This document shows, piece after piece, positions 8,579 through 16,467 of a DNA stretch of 64,000 nucleotides. The stretch is from Apibacter raozihei (GTDB lineage Bacteria > Bacteroidota > Bacteroidia > Flavobacteriales > Weeksellaceae): the NCBI RefSeq assembly GCF_004014855.1, contig NZ_CP034930.1, forward strand, positions 806,001 through 870,000, written 5' to 3'. The notes beneath the pieces were generated by a model. It searched no databases and was not told where the DNA came from. It worked only from the letters and a program-made list of their open reading frames with translations. The position numbers were made by a program, and so were the translations under genes. Numbering within the stretch: position 1 is the first letter of the stretch; each line of letters starts with the position of its first letter.

Positions 8579-8594
8579 TTATAAATAATGATAG

Positions 8595-9455
8595 CTATAG
8601 GCATTTTCTTAGTACAACAGGATTCGTATTATCAGATTCTAAATTAAATTCACAATCCGGAAAAATAATTTCCTTTTCTTTTTCATCATAAAACCCTATC
8701 CATAAAAAGTTAACAGTACCATTCTTTAATAAATCAATAGTTGCTATAGCTCTATTTTTTGAGAAATTACTCCAATTCATGCGCATTCCACCAGGCCCTA
8801 GATCATCTGGCTCTATCAAATACAATTCAAATTTATTGGGTTCTATTTCTTTTAGTTTTGCTCTAATATAAATTTGATTTGACATTACTGCAAAGAGGAT
8901 ATTATTTTCATTCTTAATAGAAATACTTGCAGGACTCTCACATGAATACCCCCAATTTCCATTAATTATATTTTTTTTATTTACTATATCAATCTTTTCG
9001 CACTCTTCTAAACTTTGACATTCAGAACAAGGTTGTTCTACTATTTTATATTTATTAGTTTCATTTGTAGATAAAAAATTTACTCCATTATATAGGTACC
9101 AATGAATTAAATTATAATTAATTTTTTCAAATGAAATTGTATCTGAATATGAACATCCTTTTTCTAAAGAAATATAAGTCCTATTTCCTTTTTCAAAAGT
9201 ATTTTGAATTCTACACCTTACATCTTCTTGTCCTGTATTATCAAAAATAGAATCCTTTGTATAAGTAATACTCCTGTTATCAGCATCACAAGGCTGAAAT
9301 AATATAGAATCATTTTTTTGTATTGTAAGCATTTTCCAGTTTCCAAAATTTTCTGGATTCTTACTGTTTAATATTATATTATTCTTTTTATTGTGAGAAT
9401 TACATCCACAAAAAAGTAAATAGGTTAATAATGCTAGTAAAGTAATATTTTTCAT
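8595..9455 (-). CDS. Lipoprotein, candidate immunity protein for the adjacent lysozyme/peptidase
   Basis: The 286-aa product has a lipoprotein signal (lipobox LFCGC). Several Cys follow, including a CSECQSLEEC cluster and 'DISFEKINYN'-like strands; no family was recognised. Its ATG overlaps the stop of the lytic enzyme module at 9452-10567 by 4 nt (ATGA). That is the typical arrangement of a toxin followed by a translationally coupled immunity gene. The product would sit in the periplasm or outer membrane, where a peptidoglycan-degrading effector acts. Confidence 0.75.
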   Translation of the reverse strand: MKNITLLALLTYLLFCGCNSHNKKNNIILNSKNPENFGNWKMLTIQKNDSILFQPCDADNRSITYTKDSIFDNTGQEDVRCRIQNTFEKGNRTYISLEKGCSYSDTISFEKINYNLIHWYLYNGVNFLSTNETNKYKIVEQPCSECQSLEECEKIDIVNKKNIINGNWGYSCESPASISIKNENNILFAVMSNQIYIRAKLKEIEPNKFELYLIEPDDLGPGGMRMNWSNFSKNRAIATIDLLKNGTVNFLWIGFYDEKEKEIIFPDCEFNLESDNTNPVVLRKCL

Positions 9456-10567
9456 TGATTAATTCTTATTTGAGTTACTGTATAAAAATTTCCATTATAT
9501 ACTGTCTTTCCTTTTAATGAATAGTCAGAAATATCTAAGTATAATTTATTGTTTTGACTACTACCCTTAGCTTTATAGCTTGTCCCAACATCATAAAAAT
9601 GATAATATATTTTTCCATTTTCACAACCTCTTCCAATTATAACTATAAAGTGGTCTGTAGTTCCTTCATTAATACCTCCTCTATAATTTAAATCATGGTC
9701 AACTCCTACCTGAACAGGATTACCCTTTTCAAGTTGAGAATCTAAATATGATACACCTAATTTTGCTTGATCAGTTTTTATTTCTAATTTGGTATGTGTT
9801 TTATTTTCTAGAGCTGTTTGATATAGTTTATTTTTAGAAGTTTCCTTTAATCCAAAACTGACTAATATAGCATCACAAGTTTTTTTACAAGCACTATTTT
9901 GAGCTTTTTTATCTCCCCATTTAGCATTAAATTGTGTTTGCCAAACTACTTTATTACTTAAATCAACGTGTCTTTTATTGCATAATTTGCATATTGAAGA
10001 TATATTAGACTTTATTGAACAGGTATCACATGTATATCCAAAATCTTTAAGAAACCCTTTTTTTAAGTGCAAATCTGTTTCCCCCGCAAGTTCTAGTTTT
10101 AAAAATTTATTATAATTTGACAATGCATTTTCCATAGTTTGGTTTGGTTGTCCATATCTACTTGGCGGTAAGCTAGCCCATTCATAACTACCATATTCTT
10201 CAAGAGCCTCTTGTATTTTATTTTTAGTAATCAAATCTAAAAAATTAGCAGATCTTTTATGCCTCAAAATTATAATACAAAGCTTATCTTGAGATTCTTG
10301 ATTAAAATTAGGAATACTATATTTTTTTATATAATCATGATTTTTATCATATACGCCAGTAGGTTTAAAGTTTTTATCAAGATCTTGTCCTCCTAACCAT
10401 TTATAAGTATATCCCATAATCTGATAAGCACCTGCAGCAGATGATGAATAACCTCCGGATTTAGTTATGATTTGCGGATGTGTACTCATATCCGTAAATG
10501 TTCCTCCATATCGTTTTTTATATCCACTTTCACCCTCAGTTCCTTCTTTTACCCTAAGCATTCTCAT
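9452..10567 (-). CDS. Orphan effector tip: lambda endolysin-like transglycosylase plus papain-like peptidase
   Basis: The first ATG gives 371 aa. Residues 1-150 follow phage lambda endolysin R (GH104 lytic transglycosylase) block by block: 'MRMLRVKEGT' with the catalytic Glu, 'FTDMSTHP', 'SSAAGAYQIM', 'NQESQD', and 'WASLPPSRYGQ'. After a Cys-rich spacer (CDTC, CKLC), residues 210-371 look like a papain-fold peptidase: 'WQTQFN', 'NSACKKTCDAIL' (Cys) and 'TTDHFIVIIGRG' (His). It would cut both glycan strands and peptides. The frame continues in phase upstream into a shared linker (10568-10770) before breaking, so this is a displaced C-terminal tip without its LysM head. It may be expressed from the internal ATG or serve as a recombination donor. 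Confidence 0.75.
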   Translation of the reverse strand: MRMLRVKEGTEGESGYKKRYGGTFTDMSTHPQIITKSGGYSSSAAGAYQIMGYTYKWLGGQDLDKNFKPTGVYDKNHDYIKKYSIPNFNQESQDKLCIIILRHKRSANFLDLITKNKIQEALEEYGSYEWASLPPSRYGQPNQTMENALSNYNKFLKLELAGETDLHLKKGFLKDFGYTCDTCSIKSNISSICKLCNKRHVDLSNKVVWQTQFNAKWGDKKAQNSACKKTCDAILVSFGLKETSKNKLYQTALENKTHTKLEIKTDQAKLGVSYLDSQLEKGNPVQVGVDHDLNYRGGINEGTTDHFIVIIGRGCENGKIYYHFYDVGTSYKAKGSSQNNKLYLDISDYSLKGKTVYNGNFYTVTQIRINQ

Positions 10568-10940
10568 AAATGCTCTAACCCTAACTTCACATATACAATT
10601 TCCTTCTTCTTTATCTCCCTCCTTCTGTTCCGGTGCATTTTTAGTAACGGGATTTACTCCTTCCGGTTTAGGAACGGAAAAGTCGGTTTTATCTACTGTA
10701 ATTGTAGTGGTAGTTACTGTTTGGTTGGTTTTGTATAGTGTTACAACAACCCATAAATCTCTGCCTGTGTTATATATTAAGCAAAGAAAAGTTGAAATAA
10801 AAATTATCTTTCTTTATGGTTAATTCTTGCCTTCTTGGTGCATCTTACTGATTAAAACTTAATTATTGGTTTTGATGTTATCATAAAAAACTAAATTTAT
10901 CTTTTACCCCTTACTGTTATCACCTATGAATTTAACTGAT
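10568..10940 (-). pseudogene. Broken effector body (linker and beta-domain remnant) upstream of the orphan tip
   Basis: From 10567 back to about 10770 the minus strand stays in frame: GRDLWVVVTLYKTNQTVTTT, then TDFSVPKPEGVNPVTKNAPE. It then shifts frame to KKDNFYFNFSLLN. After another shift and a stop it reads KINLVFYDNIKTNN. These match, in order, the beta-domain and linker of the intact effector (LRIDVYDNFVYANNK, QQDNFYFDFPLL, GRDLWVVVTLYKTNQ). At least two frameshifts and one stop show that the head was lost by decay. The remnant stops about 45 bases short of the preceding gene. Confidence 0.8.
10658..10765. repeat. 108-bp exact repeat, copy in the orphan effector
   Basis: Base-for-base identical to 13368-13475 in the intact effector; identity drops on both sides. 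It encodes the end of the beta domain and the TDFSVPKPEG linker. A shorter, less exact copy is at about 6846-6893. Confidence 0.85.
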
Positions 10941-10984
10941 TTTCAAATATTTATATTAAAAATAATCTTTCCTATTCTGATACA

Positions 10985-11392
10985 TTACTTAATTATTTGA
11001 CTTTTTGATATTTGAAATATTCCATTTCCAGGATTAATAAAATAAATAGGATCTCCAGAAATGAAATATTTATCATTTGATTTTTCTAAATATATAATCC
11101 CCATTTCTTTATAATTTAAATTAAATATTATTTTTATTTTATTAGAAGACTTGGGAATCGCTTTTAAATTATAATATTTTTCAGGTGGGTTATCATCAGA
11201 TATATACAATAAATTAATGGAATCTAAATTAAAAATAGTTATATCAAAGCTTGTTTTTAAATTATCTTTATTATAAGATTCAACAAAGTATTTCCCTATC
11301 CATTTTTGGTTATTATCATCTGCATTTGTTTTACATGAATTTATTATTGTAAAACAAATTACTAATATAATTATATATAGTTTCTTAATCAT
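10985..11392 (-). CDS. Small lipoprotein, candidate immunity protein
   Basis: A 135-aa lipoprotein with signal MIKKLYIIILVICFTIINSC. The mature part is short, basic and beta-rich (KWIGKYFVESYNKD, then IKIIFNLNYKEMGIIYL); no family was recognised. Its ATG overlaps the stop of the upstream SH3 lipoprotein gene by 4 nt, which implies translational coupling. With the SH3 lipoprotein it would give the two-domain effector upstream two immunity factors, one per enzymatic domain; this is inference. Confidence 0.7.
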   Translation of the reverse strand: MIKKLYIIILVICFTIINSCKTNADDNNQKWIGKYFVESYNKDNLKTSFDITIFNLDSINLLYISDDNPPEKYYNLKAIPKSSNKIKIIFNLNYKEMGIIYLEKSNDKYFISGDPIYFINPGNGIFQISKSQIIK

Positions 11393-12081
11393 AAAATTAT
11401 TTGTATCCTTGAAATATGTATAAACCCAATATTTCCTTTTTTAGATTCTACATTCCACCAATCAATATTATTATCATTTTTCACATTTATTTCTTCATTT
11501 GATTTTATCTTCTCAATAATTACTGAAGAAGCACTAGGTTCTGATCTCAAATTACTATAACCATCTGGATCTTTTATGATAAATTTATTATTTGGATATT
11601 GTTTTAATTTTATCAACATTTCTTTTCTATTATCTAAATTCAGACTCGTATCTTTAATAATTTTCCAAAGTAATTCTTTAGTATGATCATCTTTTTTTAA
11701 CACCAAATAATCTAGAAAAGGACCATCTAAATATTTGTAATTTTTATAATCATCATTTATACCCTTAACCGAATATTGATAAAATGAGACTCTTAACTTT
11801 TCTAATTCATCTAAAATATATTTTAAATGTATGTCATTTTTATATTTTTCTTGTATATATTTTCTTATTTCATAATTTTTTAAATCCCATAGTGATAATT
11901 CTTCTCTATCGTCTTCAAAATTTAAAATATTATAATTTTTATAAATAAAATCTGCCGTTTCCATTTCTGTTGTATTAATAATTAATTTTTTTTTATTTTC
12001 TTTATTATCTTGCCCTGAACATGCAGATAGTGAAAACATAAAAATTAGCAATGATAAACCAATTAAATTTTTTTTTCTCAT
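11389..12081 (-). CDS. SH3-domain lipoprotein, candidate immunity protein
   Basis: The 230-aa product has a lipoprotein signal (lipobox SLSAC). Residues 30-160 are helical and unassigned (YIQEKYKNDIHLKYILDELE). Residues about 165-230 form a bacterial SH3 domain (DPDGYSNLRSEPSASSVI, then DWWNVESKKGNIGFIHISR). It follows the effector with a 1-nt overlap (TAATG-type junction). The same SH3 tail occurs in the membrane protein at 6942-7835. A peptidoglycan-binding periplasmic lipoprotein is well placed to shield the wall or to bind the muramidase. Confidence 0.75.
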   Translation of the reverse strand: MRKKNLIGLSLLIFMFSLSACSGQDNKENKKKLIINTTEMETADFIYKNYNILNFEDDREELSLWDLKNYEIRKYIQEKYKNDIHLKYILDELEKLRVSFYQYSVKGINDDYKNYKYLDGPFLDYLVLKKDDHTKELLWKIIKDTSLNLDNRKEMLIKLKQYPNNKFIIKDPDGYSNLRSEPSASSVIIEKIKSNEEINVKNDNNIDWWNVESKKGNIGFIHISRIQIIL

Positions 12082-14771
12082 TATTCTATTCCTTTATATA
12101 AATTATTTTCATATTTGGCCTTTCTGTCTTCAATTATGAATCTTACTGATTTTGACTTAAGTACTGGTATTTTTTTTATAAATAAATCAACAGAACTTAC
12201 TTCATTACTTCCTGTAGTAATACATCCTTCAGCAAAATGGGGGCTATAATGATGAATCCTTATTCCTTCTCTTTTCCCATGTTCTCCTTCAATATAATCA
12301 CCACTTTTAGTATCAGATACTTTTAGTTTATAACCCTTACTCCCAATCCCATTGGTATAATAAGTTAACCAATATAAACCTGGTGGTGTTTCATTTTTAC
12401 TTCCATAACGCTTCGTACTCCTTCCTTTAGTTTTATTCCAAGCATCTCTTGCCAATTTTGTCATTATCGGCTCAGGTAACTGATTCTTTTGTTTATATTT
12501 CAAATATGTATTATAATCAATACCATTATATATTTTAACTTTATACATTAGATATTTTCCTCTATGAGCACTTGCTAACCCAATTCCATCAGGTTCTCCT
12601 GTCAAAACAATCACACAGTCATCTTTATTTTCAATTGAATTTGATTCAGCTTTTTGTAATATGGTTTGACAAGAAAATACTTGAGTTTTATTTTTTTTCC
12701 CTTCGTTATATAGATCATTAATTGCCTCTTCAAATTCCCAAACATAAGAAGACGCATCTAATCCCTTAGCTTTTAATTCTTTTCCTGTATAGTATTTTTT
12801 TTTGCCTTTACTATCAATATAAAATTCATGTTGTTCTCTTTTAAATGAAGGATTATCATCATATGCTGATTTTGGATGAGCATAAACAATATAGTTTTTA
12901 TTTGTTCCTTGTCCACATGCTATAGGATAATTAACCGCTAAATATAAGTCTGTTTTCGTTTTCAATTTCCCTGAGAATCTCTTCTGTTTATAAAACTTTT
13001 CAACATAAATTAATTGTTGTTCAGCAGTCATTTTCAATAAATCTGTCCTTAAAACACCTAAATCTATGGCTGCATCTTTCCCTATTTGTATTAAACCTAC
13101 ATAACCATTCCTTAAATTATCCTTATGTTTTTGAAAAGTTCCACATTCAGGACTAAACGTCCTATTTGTTTCCAGAGCCATTACAGCCATTAACCAATTA
13201 GCCCCTTCATAATCTTTTTGAGGTAACCCTAGTTTCTTACTGATATCCACTACTTTTTTTCTAAACTCACAGCTTACTCTATTTCCCCAAATTAAATCAT
13301 ATTGTTGGCAAACGCAATCTTTTTCCTCTTTCTTCTGCATAGGAGCCTGTTTAGTAACGGGGTTTATTCCTTCCGGTTTAGGAACGGAAAAGTCGGTTTT
13401 ATCTACTGTAATTGTAGTGGTAGTTACTGTTTGGTTGGTTTTGTATAGTGTTACAACAACCCATAAATCTCTGCCAGGGTTATATACAAACCTAAGCAAG
13501 GGAAAGTCGAAATAAAAATTATCTTGTTGTACTAGTATTTCATTCGAACCTATAAGGTCGGAAGGGTTAAATCGTAGTTTATTATTGGCATAAACAAAAT
13601 TATCATAAACATCTATCCGAAGCTTTTCACCTTTACACTGTTGGGTATTTATGTGTATACGCACACTTTCTCCGGATGAAAGATCTCGGTTAATATCCTG
13701 ATTCAGAATATCCGTAATTTGTATACTTGTTATTTTCGCATGATTTGTTGTACGGGATTTTCCATATACAACCGTTTCCTGCACTTCTTTTTTCTTAGGC
13801 TGTACCTGCGGCTGGGTTTTAGGTGTTTCTTTCTTTTTGGGTTGGGGCTTGGGAGGCAGGGGCACATAGTCCGGGTTATTTACGTCTACATTCCCACTGC
13901 TTTTTTCGGGCTCTGCCCCCTCATACCGGGTTACGGTTACGTAATATTCATGATATTTTCCTTCATCTTTCTGCCCGGCAGGGATTTTCCGGTTGGCTAT
14001 AGGAGCCATGGTGGAGTAAATAAGAGAGAAAGAAACCTCGGCTCGTCCGTTTACAACCTGTGCTTGTTTGGTGGCAATAAAATTCTCTTCATTTTCCTTG
14101 CTATGCCCTGCTCCGGGGGCATCGTCTTCCCAAAGGCTGAAATACAAGGTTTCTCCTTCCATTCCGGTACACTGGGCACGGGCAAACAACGTTTCGGCAT
14201 AGGACAATTTTCTCTTTATCAGGTTGCGGTTGGCATCCAGCAATTCCACTTTTTTTATTTCAGCCGTATCTTCTCCATCCAAAGCCATTAAAAATTCAGC
14301 TAGTTTTTGGGTACTGTCTTGACCTTTAAAATAAGCCTCTATGCGTATCTTTTTAGCTTTCAGTTTTTGGTTGGTAAATACAATGGTAAATTTTTGTCCG
14401 GTTTTTTCTTTTTCTAAACGCAGCTGCCTCCAATTTTCACTTCCTTCATCTACGTGAAACTGCCAGCTTATTTTTTCGGAAGGGTAATGCAGTATATTCC
14501 CTTCGCTATCCAGCAGTTGGTATTCTGTGCTTTCTCCCATTCCCAAAGACGCCTTTCCTTCAATTTTATACGAAACGGTTTCTTCCGTATCCTGCGGAAT
14601 GCGCAATACGTCTCCCTCATATATAACTGGAGTATACTTACTGCCGCGTTTTTGTAACTTTATCTTTTCCGGGTTGGCCTGCACTATTTTATGCTCTTCC
14701 ACCTTATATTTTTTGGAAATACCCCATAGGGTGTCTCCTTTTTGTACTGTATGTAAAATATATTCGGGCAT
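12081..14771 (-). CDS. LysM-headed peptidoglycan-hydrolase effector (muramidase plus L,D-transpeptidase-like tip)
   Basis: An 896-aa protein without signal peptide. Residues 4-58 are a LysM domain (HTVQKGDTLWGISKKY, then GDVLRIP). Residues 60-300 are unassigned beta-rich repeats. Residues 305-345 are Pro/Lys/Gln-rich. Residues 350-465 are a further beta domain. The TDFSVPKPEG linker is near 470. Residues 490-640 resemble a phage-type muramidase/SLT fold (ALETNRTFSPECGTF, GYVGLIQIGKDAAIDLG). Residues 780-890 carry PPGLYWLTYY and IRIHHYSPHFAEGCI, an L,D-transpeptidase-like His/Cys motif. It follows the PAAR-like gene. The head is GC-richer than the tip, and the change falls at the linker. This looks like a T6SS cargo effector; the catalytic assignments are by motif only. 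Confidence 0.7.
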   Translation of the reverse strand: MPEYILHTVQKGDTLWGISKKYKVEEHKIVQANPEKIKLQKRGSKYTPVIYEGDVLRIPQDTEETVSYKIEGKASLGMGESTEYQLLDSEGNILHYPSEKISWQFHVDEGSENWRQLRLEKEKTGQKFTIVFTNQKLKAKKIRIEAYFKGQDSTQKLAEFLMALDGEDTAEIKKVELLDANRNLIKRKLSYAETLFARAQCTGMEGETLYFSLWEDDAPGAGHSKENEENFIATKQAQVVNGRAEVSFSLIYSTMAPIANRKIPAGQKDEGKYHEYYVTVTRYEGAEPEKSSGNVDVNNPDYVPLPPKPQPKKKETPKTQPQVQPKKKEVQETVVYGKSRTTNHAKITSIQITDILNQDINRDLSSGESVRIHINTQQCKGEKLRIDVYDNFVYANNKLRFNPSDLIGSNEILVQQDNFYFDFPLLRFVYNPGRDLWVVVTLYKTNQTVTTTTITVDKTDFSVPKPEGINPVTKQAPMQKKEEKDCVCQQYDLIWGNRVSCEFRKKVVDISKKLGLPQKDYEGANWLMAVMALETNRTFSPECGTFQKHKDNLRNGYVGLIQIGKDAAIDLGVLRTDLLKMTAEQQLIYVEKFYKQKRFSGKLKTKTDLYLAVNYPIACGQGTNKNYIVYAHPKSAYDDNPSFKREQHEFYIDSKGKKKYYTGKELKAKGLDASSYVWEFEEAINDLYNEGKKNKTQVFSCQTILQKAESNSIENKDDCVIVLTGEPDGIGLASAHRGKYLMYKVKIYNGIDYNTYLKYKQKNQLPEPIMTKLARDAWNKTKGRSTKRYGSKNETPPGLYWLTYYTNGIGSKGYKLKVSDTKSGDYIEGEHGKREGIRIHHYSPHFAEGCITTGSNEVSSVDLFIKKIPVLKSKSVRFIIEDRKAKYENNLYKGIE
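13368..13475. repeat. 108-bp exact repeat, copy in the intact effector
   Basis: Identical to 10658-10765. It lies at the boundary between the conserved head and the variable toxic tip, and is thus a natural site for homologous exchange of tips. Confidence 0.85.
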
Positions 14772-14895
14772 GTTTATTTTAAGTTATCGTTGAGTAGTTA
14801 TTGGATTTCCTTCCTTTTTTATTTAAATTTCAATATTAAATTCCTGCTTTATACTTCGAAACGGGTACTTTACACCTGTAAGGCTGTCTTTCTTA

Positions 14896-15369
14896 TTATT
14901 CCGCATCATAAATGTTTTCTGCACTTTCTTGTACCGTTTCCATGTCTCCTGCCGGATTTAAGGCTTCAGCTATGAAAGAATTGACCCGCTGGTAATTTTT
15001 TTTGGAAAGCTCTGCTTGTTGCCCGTGGTAACTAATTTTAATGCATCCGGAACCGCCGGTGGGACAAGTTGCCGTACTATCTTCCAGCAGTATTTTCCCC
15101 TTATTATCTTCCAGGGTTACGTTTTCATAGTAATCCGCCCATTCCGTAACTGAAACTGTACAAGGATTTCCATTCTTTTGCGAGCAACTTCCGAAACTGT
15201 TGTTTTCAAAGGTAGCGCCCAGCTCTTGATGAGTCGCCACTAACTTGGTTTTTGCTTCTCTATCGTTTATATAACGTTTACTCTGCGTTTTTACCTTAAG
15301 GGTATCCGTAGCACTTCCAAAAAGGCACTGACAGATAGCTCCCTGGCAAACTAAGTGTTTTTCTTTCAT
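14896..15369 (-). CDS. DUF4280 PAAR-like spike protein
   Basis: A 157-aa protein starting near-canonically for DUF4280: 'HLVCQGAICQCLFGSATDTL', followed by 'VKTQSKRYINDREAKLVAT'-like sequence and regularly spaced Cys (GSCSQKNGNPC, then ATCPTGGSGC). DUF4280 is a PAAR-like fold that caps the VgrG spike in the T6SS of Bacteroidota and delivers cargo effectors. The LysM effector follows 124 bases downstream on the same strand, and the putative adaptor gene is 14 bases upstream. No VgrG, Hcp or sheath genes are present in the window, so this is an orphan effector-delivery cluster. Confidence 0.8.
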   Translation of the reverse strand: MKEKHLVCQGAICQCLFGSATDTLKVKTQSKRYINDREAKTKLVATHQELGATFENNSFGSCSQKNGNPCTVSVTEWADYYENVTLEDNKGKILLEDSTATCPTGGSGCIKISYHGQQAELSKKNYQRVNSFIAEALNPAGDMETVQESAENIYDAE

Positions 15370-15383
15370 AACTACTTTTTTAT

Positions 15384-16175
15384 TTAACTGGTTTCCTGTT
15401 TTTCATCCATCCAAAATCCTAACGATTTTTTTTCTATTATTTTTTCCTTTTCAACAAGGGTAACATCCGACAACTCAGAGTCTCTTTCCAGCGTTAACTG
15501 CTGAATTGCTTGTTCGTTCTTAAAAAATGTAAAACAAGCTTTTTCAATGATATGCTGAGCACTAGAGATCTTATAGGAAAGCTCCATTTTTTCTTTTCGA
15601 TCCGGATAAATCCCTTCTTTATAAAGATGATAAAATTCTCTTTCTTTCTCCTCCTCTATCCATTGAATAAAGTCAAAATCAACGCCTTTATATTTCTGGA
15701 TATATTCTTTGTACTTGTTTTCTGGTATACCCGCCCGATAAGGTTCTACAAAATAAAGGAAGAATATGGGATTGTTTTTTAATTGCCGGAAAAGTTTCTC
15801 TTCCGTATGATAATGAGAATCGGTTTTATATAAATATTCCTGAGAATACGAATCGGAATAATACCTGAAAAGTTTATTCTTGACCGAATTCCAGCGGTTT
15901 TTTAGCAAAGTGTAATTGTGTAGTTTGTATAATGAGCCTTTATCAGACAAAGTTACTTCTAACGGATATAGAACTTCTCCACATTGAAGAGCTAATTGAT
16001 CGGCCAGCGCATCGGGTAATTCTCCGTTCAATAAAAAATCTTTTACCTGAATGTTAACTATAGAACCGCTATAGTTAAAAAAGATCTTATAGGTCAGGTT
16101 CTGCTCAGAGACACGTAAGCAAACCTTATACACACAGGAGAAACTCTTCTTTGTCCCCAAGACTGCTTTTATCAT
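15384..16175 (-). CDS. Unknown protein heading the PAAR/effector operon, possible effector adaptor
   Basis: A 263-aa soluble protein without signal peptide. The first third is beta-rich (FSCVYKVCLRVSEQNLTYKI); the rest is helical and charged, with many Tyr/Lys/Glu (YIQKYKGVDFDFIQWIEEEK). I do not recognise a family. It is the first gene of the operon, 14 bases ahead of the PAAR-like gene. In other T6SS effector clusters this place is taken by adaptor/chaperone genes (DUF4123, DUF1795, DUF2169 types). That position is the only support for an adaptor role. Confidence 0.65.
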   Translation of the reverse strand: MIKAVLGTKKSFSCVYKVCLRVSEQNLTYKIFFNYSGSIVNIQVKDFLLNGELPDALADQLALQCGEVLYPLEVTLSDKGSLYKLHNYTLLKNRWNSVKNKLFRYYSDSYSQEYLYKTDSHYHTEEKLFRQLKNNPIFFLYFVEPYRAGIPENKYKEYIQKYKGVDFDFIQWIEEEKEREFYHLYKEGIYPDRKEKMELSYKISSAQHIIEKACFTFFKNEQAIQQLTLERDSELSDVTLVEKEKIIEKKSLGFWMDEKQETS

Positions 16176-16426
16176 GTTTTAAAATTTATTAACGAGTACT
16201 ACATATTAATTATATAAGATAAAAAGCAAATGTAATAAAAAATATAATTAATGAATGTAGTTTAAAATGTAATCCGCGCTAATTGATTTTAAATAGTAAT
16301 AAAAGGAAGGTACCTACCTGTTAATACCCGACTGCATGCACATAGTTTTTCTTATCCTTATCCTAATGAAAGACCGTACTTTAAAGAAAAATGAATAAAT
16401 TTTATTATTAAAATTTATTCACAAAA

Positions 16427-16456
16427 AAAGCAGTCAATTAAAAATTGACTGCTTTT
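16427..16456 (-). terminator. Terminator of the tRNA cluster
   Basis: GCAGTCAATT and AATTGACTGC form a 10-bp perfect stem with a short A-rich loop. Read on the minus strand it is followed by a seven-T run. It sits 12 bases past the 3' end of tRNA-Arg and separates the tRNAs from the effector island. Confidence 0.85.
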
Positions 16457-16467
16457 GTATTATACTG

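Noticed and set aside
10467..10823. Plus-strand open frames of 118 and 88 codons over the orphan linker
   Set aside because: They mirror the minus-strand linker, and the similar frame at 6603-7028 arises from the same repeat.
13719..14291. 190-codon plus-strand open frame inside the effector gene
   Set aside because: It is antisense to the Pro/Lys/Gln-rich and beta domains of a clearly coding frame; its Phe/Gly/Leu-rich composition is a mirror of that bias.
6432..16175. Complete type VI secretion locus
   Set aside because: No TssB, TssC, Hcp, VgrG or TssK-like gene is present; only PAAR-like, effector and immunity candidates are seen.
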